Positions 59,264 to 64,000 of a stretch of 64,000 nt of DNA are shown piece by piece (position 1 is the first letter of the stretch; each line of letters starts with the position of its first letter). A model generated the notes under the pieces. The model was not told the DNA's origin, ran no database searches, and saw only the letters and a program-made list of their open reading frames with translations. This DNA is from Neurospora intermedia (Eukaryota > Ascomycota > Sordariomycetes > Sordariales > Sordariaceae), in assembly GCA_037102815.1 (NCBI GenBank), contig BTPP01000001.1, positions 335,001 through 399,000 on the forward strand. The letters run 5' to 3'. The translations under genes were made by a program, and so were the position numbers.

Positions 59264-59495
59264 TGGAAGGTTGTGTGTGTCAAAGAACGGCACCGAACCA
59301 GCTTCCTTCCTTGCCTCCCATGGCTTCCAAGACCCAAGCCAAGGCCCTAGAAAGGAGGGTGGTAAAAGACGGGGGTGGCTGGCAGCCCGACGGTAGCATC
59401 CCATCCGGACCCACCGAATGCTACACAGTAGTGTCTTCGCGGTAGAGGTGGTATTCACACATTCCACGCCTCGCACTTTTTGACGTGCACACGGC

Positions 59496-59676
59496 GTACT
59501 GCAAAGACTCGGGTCATTGATTTTCGTTTTTCCTGGAAATCAGGCATCATTAGACATATATTCAAATTCATCGCCTTACATATAACTTGTGGCGGGCATG
59601 AATGTTGCAGTATGCTTACAGACTATGCATAATTTCCAGAAAAGTTGAAAATCAATGGCCCGAGTCTTTGCGGTAC
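59496..59676. repeat. Palindromic repeat, family P copy 2 (181 bp)
   Basis: The left arm reads GTACTGCAAAGACTCGGG, CATTGATTTTC, then TTTTTCCTGGAAATCAGGCAT. The inverted right arm reads GTACCGCAAAGACTCGGG, CATTGATTTTC, then CTTTTCTGGAAATTATGCAT. The arms are more than 50 bp with few mismatches, around an 80-bp centre. The CTGTAAGCATACTGCA block next to the right arm also occurs in the copy at 36750-37012. No coding capacity is seen. Confidence 0.85.
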
Positions 59677-61401
59677 ACTAGAACCCCGAGTGTCGTCCTC
59701 ATTGCGTTGTGGGGGAGGGACTAGGAAAATCCGCTTGACAGCAGGCACCCTGGATCGGAGGCGATAGTTCCACTGGGCTACAGATGCTCCCATTAATGGC
59801 TGGGTCAAGCAAAAGAATGGAGCCGATACTGCGGTTACGAGCAAAAGTTTTACCTCCCTGTCAGGTATCTTGCACTGACCACCAAAGCCAAATCTTCGTG
59901 GGCACTGTGTGTCCAACGACCTGATCCACGGGTTTAACTTACCCATATCACCATAGTACATGCCATGTCCCTGGCTCGTGTTGCGGAGCACTTGCCCTAC
60001 ATCGGCCATCTCGGCCGGGCAAATTGCGGCGGCGGAAGGACGGAACAAGCAGACAGGCAGGACCTGCCAGGAACTGGACAAGGACCGGACGAACTGCTGG
60101 TTGCAGTCCTGGACCGGCGTGGCCAGCGTGGACCGGTTGGCCCGCAGATTGAGGAATCGCACTGGGTGCTCCTTGCGAATTAACATGTAGCAATTTCAGA
60201 TGCACGGATGACGGCAAGAAAGGGGATTGTAACCATGTCGTCCTTTCAATCGCCGCCGCTTGATCCATTAAGGACTTGACTCCAGACGATTGACATATGC
60301 GATTGTGTTGGAACTCATCACATTTTGCATCCATTCAGGGCTGGTTTGGCCTGGGGATGGACGGAAGAGCTGACAGAAGGTCGCGGGCGGGACGATGGAA
60401 AATCTGGGGAAAGTGGATGAATGCATATGATTGTCACTTGTCAGCCTCGGCATCGTGGAGCAGGTTGTGGATGGTTTCACAGGGGGGAGGCCTGTCCCAA
60501 GGCGACACGCACACAGACACACAGCCGGCACCAGCCCTGAGAGGCTTGGCCGACCAGGCGTGGAATTATGACACCCTTTTCTGTGCATAATGACACGAGC
60601 AACAAATATCTCCGACCATGTTTCTGAAGTTTCACATGGGAGATGGTGACAGTGGTTTCGGGATACACCAGAAGCGTGCAAGGTTCGAGACTTGTCAAGC
60701 TCAAGTGTATTTTCAATTGTCTCACAACCCGAGATAACGAGGGCTGTCATGGTTCACTTACCCATGAGCAGAATGGATCCCCTTGAAGATTCAAAGTGGA
60801 TTGAAGGGTCGGGTGTCCACCTTGTCGGATTTCCTGAATTCCTGGTGAATATCATGATTTAGCGGCCACCACCACGACGATCAACAGAAAATCGTTGGGA
60901 AATCGGCAAGCAAAACGGCAACACAGCACTTGCTACCTGCTGTCTCAACGTTAACCTGTGTCGTGTATTACGTGTTGTAGAGGTTGGAGACAAGTTGATT
61001 CGCGATGTAGTCAACATGGCGGTTGAGCGGTATAGATGTATGCGCCAACAAGGGGAAACTGTGACTTTTGGGGTTCCACACTACCAAAAACGCTGACCTA
61101 CACAAAGCCGAGGACGAGAACCCTAGCGAAAATAGCACCGGAGCTAGCCAAAGGTCGTAGCGGTCTCGATTGTAAGTTCGGAAATTGGACTGCAACACAC
61201 CACCTGACTGATGGCTCTGTTGCGACGACTTGGCGGCTAGTTTGTACATAGTATCCGACTGCAAATGAACTCTGGATTTAGTACAAAGGAGAAATTGTCA
61301 TGCGAATCCGAAGTTTACCTCTGGACGGCGATTGGTAGCCAGAGGCCGGTTGCAGCCAGATGCGAGATTCATTCGATTCAATCGACCGACGACGTCACCC
61401 T

Positions 61402-61431
61402 GTACACTACATAAACATTGGTGTAGTGTAC
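61402..61431. repeat. Short perfect hairpin, 9-bp stem
   Basis: GTACACTAC and its inverse GTAGTGTAC are separated by 12 bases. It is intergenic and may be chance. Confidence 0.7.
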
Positions 61432-63129
61432 TTTCTTCGTACCGGGGCTGTGGGAAATCAAGTGTGGCTTGTGTCGGCTGTTGATCAGGGAGGGTGTGAT
61501 TGTTCCTGGAGTGGTGTGTGCGGATAATTGATGTCTTCTCCAGAGGTATCAAATCCGCTCGCTTTCATGTCCTCCTCCTCCTCTGGTCCTTCTCTCAAGC
61601 TTGGTGGCAGCAGGGCCGCCCGCATTCATCATGTGAAGTCGTTTATTAGTGATCTCAACGGTATCGGGCCACATCTTCAACGCCGTGTCCCAGAAAAAGA
61701 AGCGTGATTTGCCCGTTGCTGCAGATTTGGAGTGTTTCGTTTTTGGGACGATAATGAAATGCTGTTCGAATGAGGTGTGGTTTGCCAGCTGGAAGTCAGT
61801 GGTCCATGGCGACAAAACAGGGCAAGAAACCCAGGTGTGAGTGGACCGGCTTGGCGTAATGCGGGGGAATCTTGGCGTAGATCATTGGTCAACTTGCCTT
61901 AAAGGCCAGGAAATGCATATCCCGGGGCGTACGCAGTACTACTATGTATGTAGGTATTTCTACACTAGCGGAGGAAACAAGGACAAAACAAAAAGTGACC
62001 AAGTCATTCAAACTGCCAATTTCCCCCAGCCTTTTCTCCTCGATTCTGTGGTAGGGACTCCTGGGCGGCCTACCTAGTCGGAGAGTCAGTCAATCATTCC
62101 CCGCCGGCCACCATCTCCCGATCCGGAGGTGATGGCCGCTGATCCGCCCAGAGCAGAGTCCTCTCGTCGTCGTCCACCGTCCCACGTCCTCCACGAGACC
62201 AGTTCAACCCGTCGGACCTGTCAGGTGCCCGGTCAATGCCCCAGAAACGAACCAAACATAGGTACTGCTCCGGGCCGAGCTTGCACCTCGCTCGACCTTG
62301 AAGGAAAACTTGACTCCTTGAATGAACTCCTTCGTTTTCCACCGGTTGCGGCCAAACGATGAACTCTCGCATTTTCCTATATTGTCTACCTAAAATCGCG
62401 AAGCGACCGCTATATCGCCTACGGAACTGCCAAAGAATGGCTGTAGCGTCATCGAACGTACAGGTTCTGACCTGCTCGATAAGGGATTCCGTGACTTCCT
62501 CGTCACTTATGTCGGATTCGTAGTCGGTAGCCGCTTCGTTGAGGGGTTGGAGCTGCCCGGTTATGCCACAAAGGGAAGTTCGCTGTGGAAGTAGCGCTAG
62601 CGTTCGTGTCACTCCTGCTGCTAGTGCCGGCGCTCGCGTTGCTGCTGCTTGTTTTATCGCAGACGTGAGATCATTGCGAGGTAGGAGCAGCTAATGATAC
62701 CTACCTACATGACATTGGATGAATGGCTCACCCATCTTGATCCCCGTGCCGAAACCCATCGCTTGAAAATCATTGATGATCTGGGTGGCCACAGCAGCAG
62801 TTTCAATAAACGTATGCTCAGAGCCGAGTTGCACGGCAAGCTGCCAAACGTGAAGGCAATCGAAGCGGTCAACTTCATCAAGCAGGAGGAAGATGTTAGA
62901 ACTGAGCACCGCGCTTTGGGGAAGAGATGAGCGTTCACGTGTATACCGTGGATCATCGTTAGAGGTAGGTAGGTATTCAGTCACAAAAACCGCCGTTGAT
63001 AGCTCAGCTGGAGGTTGACTTCATAACTGCGTCAAGGGCATGAACCTGAACAAAGCGAGTACGATCAAATGGACTTGCGACGAACAGTACCCAGTACCTC
63101 CCTCCCTCCCTACCTCTGTTCTCTCTTAC

Positions 63130-63688
63130 CCTCTGCCCAGACTCTTACATTGGTCTTGAGCTCGACACCGTGGTCTCAAGGACCTTAAACACCGCGCGAA
63201 GCGTGCAACGGGTTTGTTTGGGTGGCAACGGCGAAGTGCAGACCAACGCCTGATGGGTAAGTAAATACCCCTTTTGGGTCCATTTTTCGCATCCCACAGA
63301 CAAGTTTGGTCCCTTGTCGTAGTCGTTGAATTTCGGCTTGATGCCGAGTGTCGAATTCGTGCCGGTGCCGACGTAAACGGCTGGGCGTTGGTTGCCCTTC
63401 CTTCTCCCAGACTAGAATGTAAACACCCCATTGCTGGGGGCCGTGGGGAGGAATGGCCGGGAGAGGTTTTAACTTGACTCCTTCCCACCGTGGGCGGGCG
63501 GGAGCGATAGAGCATCTCCGAAAATTCGGGGACGACAATAAATGTTCCTCCATCAATGTAATCAACAAACCAGCAAGATTCCTCTTGTCCGAGTCGATAT
63601 GCATTGTAACATTAGACGAAACCAGGAAGCGTCCATCCCAAGATAGTGTTGCGTCCACTCCATATGTTTTCGACTCGCTTTGAGGCAA
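63130..63688 (-). pseudogene. Broken GIY-YIG-like gene fragment
   Basis: On the minus strand a frame reads LKPLPAIPPHGPQQWGVYIL, VWEKEGQPTP and then loses sense. At that point another frame begins AVYVGTGTNSTLGIKPKFND, then CEKWTQKGYLLTHQALVCTS and ends after RAVFKVLETTVSSSRPM with a stop near 63150. The combination GVY, about ten residues, YVGTGT matches the GIY-YIG nuclease signature. The rest (GY.L.H.A..C..PLPP......LRA.F..LE) resembles a fungal family of GIY-YIG-like proteins that I know from several genomes, without a defined role. The change of frame within the domain and the early end suggest a pseudogene or remnant. A sequencing error is possible. The upstream limit is uncertain. Confidence 0.5.
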
Positions 63689-64000
63689 TATAAGACTTCC
63701 GTGGGTTTTATCGTATACCTATGGAAGATTCCGAGGCAAACGACACATACAGGGCGAAGGAAAAAAAATTGCAGTGTAAACGGATCGATAACCTCATGAG
63801 CTGGAAACCAGGAACAGAGGAGACAGACTAACGTATTGATCAACATTAACCCGCCTCCCGGCTGCAGGCCACCTTTCCTCCGGAAAGTGACTGGAAGTGT
63901 CGAACGGTAACCGGGGCGCTACCTTCCACTCACCCCCATCCCCGTCCGTTGCTATCCAGCAACCGGAAGGTGTGTTGATTGAAGGACGTCGAAAGAAGCG

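Larger units (their letters stand above)
59090..63129. other. Region between the CFEM gene and the GIY-YIG-like fragment
   Basis: It contains the CFEM promoter, a 181-bp palindrome (59496-59676) and a short perfect hairpin (61402-61431). A 172-codon minus-strand frame at 62094-62612 has a plausible acidic/aromatic stretch (SDISDEEVTESLIEQV) but no recognised domain or splice support. A plus-strand frame at 62694-62930 is similarly unassigned. Confidence 0.45.

Noticed and set aside
59700-59790. tRNA-like segment on the minus strand (GTAGCCCAGTGG)
   Set aside because: The expected anticodon loop lacks U33 and the T-arm is absent.
62997-63075. tRNA-like start (GATAGCTCAGCTGG followed by a CAT in a loop-like position)
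   Set aside because: The D-arm does not close, the anticodon stem does not pair and there is no GGTTCGAATCC-type T-arm.
1-64000. Search by eye for dispersed 5S rRNA genes, CRISPR arrays and autonomous transposons
   Set aside because: No 5S rRNA hallmark, no spaced direct repeats and no transposase or reverse-transcriptase motif was found on either strand.

Overview
The window reads as nuclear DNA of a filamentous ascomycete of the Neurospora type. Genes are well spaced and carry few short introns with GT..AG ends and CTAAC/CTGAC-like branch points. Intergenic DNA is long, full of microsatellites and dispersed GGTAGGTA/ACCTAGGT words. The recognisable genes match a Neurospora locus: a COL-26/BglR-type Zn2Cys6 regulator beside the cerato-platanin CCG-14, then CCR4 and AcrB. 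From memory, col-26, ccg-14 and ccr4 lie close together in N. crassa; this was not looked up, and I cannot separate N. crassa from its close relatives by eye.

Layout, left to right. (1) 1-72 is the first codons of a gene leaving the window on the left; 73-5535 is gene-free, with a 246-bp imperfect palindrome at 3473-3718. (2) 5536-7828 (-) is the COL-26-like regulator. (3) 7829-20576 is a 12.7-kb gap with no convincing gene. (4) 20577-21052 (+) is ccg-14, followed by a 358-bp pogo/Fot1-like miniature transposon (21766-22123) and a GAA microsatellite. (5) 23248-24052 (-) is a small secreted cysteine-rich protein without an ATG at the expected start. (6) 25535-26104 (+) is an LYRM5/ETFRF1-type LYR protein, convergent with a 799-residue SAM methyltransferase (26599-28998, -). 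(7) 34399-35817 (+) is a mitochondrial-type hot-dog thioesterase. (8) 37834-38532 (+) is a second member of the secreted family, with a decayed third relative near 39510-39960. (9) 41879-44309 (+) is the CCR4 deadenylase. (10) 49691-52948 (+) is AcrB. (11) 55240-55876 is a 637-bp miniature inverted-repeat element with a perfect internal palindrome. (12) 58440-59089 (-) is a CFEM GPI-anchored protein. (13) 63130-63688 (-) is a broken GIY-YIG-like gene fragment.

The genes do not form one pathway. Two are linked to carbon sensing and mRNA turnover (COL-26, CCR4), one to ubiquitin signalling (AcrB), two to mitochondria (LYR protein, thioesterase), and four intact ones encode secreted or wall proteins. 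The least familiar item is the secreted family: two intact members and one relic within about 17 kb, sharing six cysteines and both intron positions. Several short palindromic repeat families also appear in the intergenic DNA. No tRNA, rRNA, CRISPR array or intact autonomous transposon was found.
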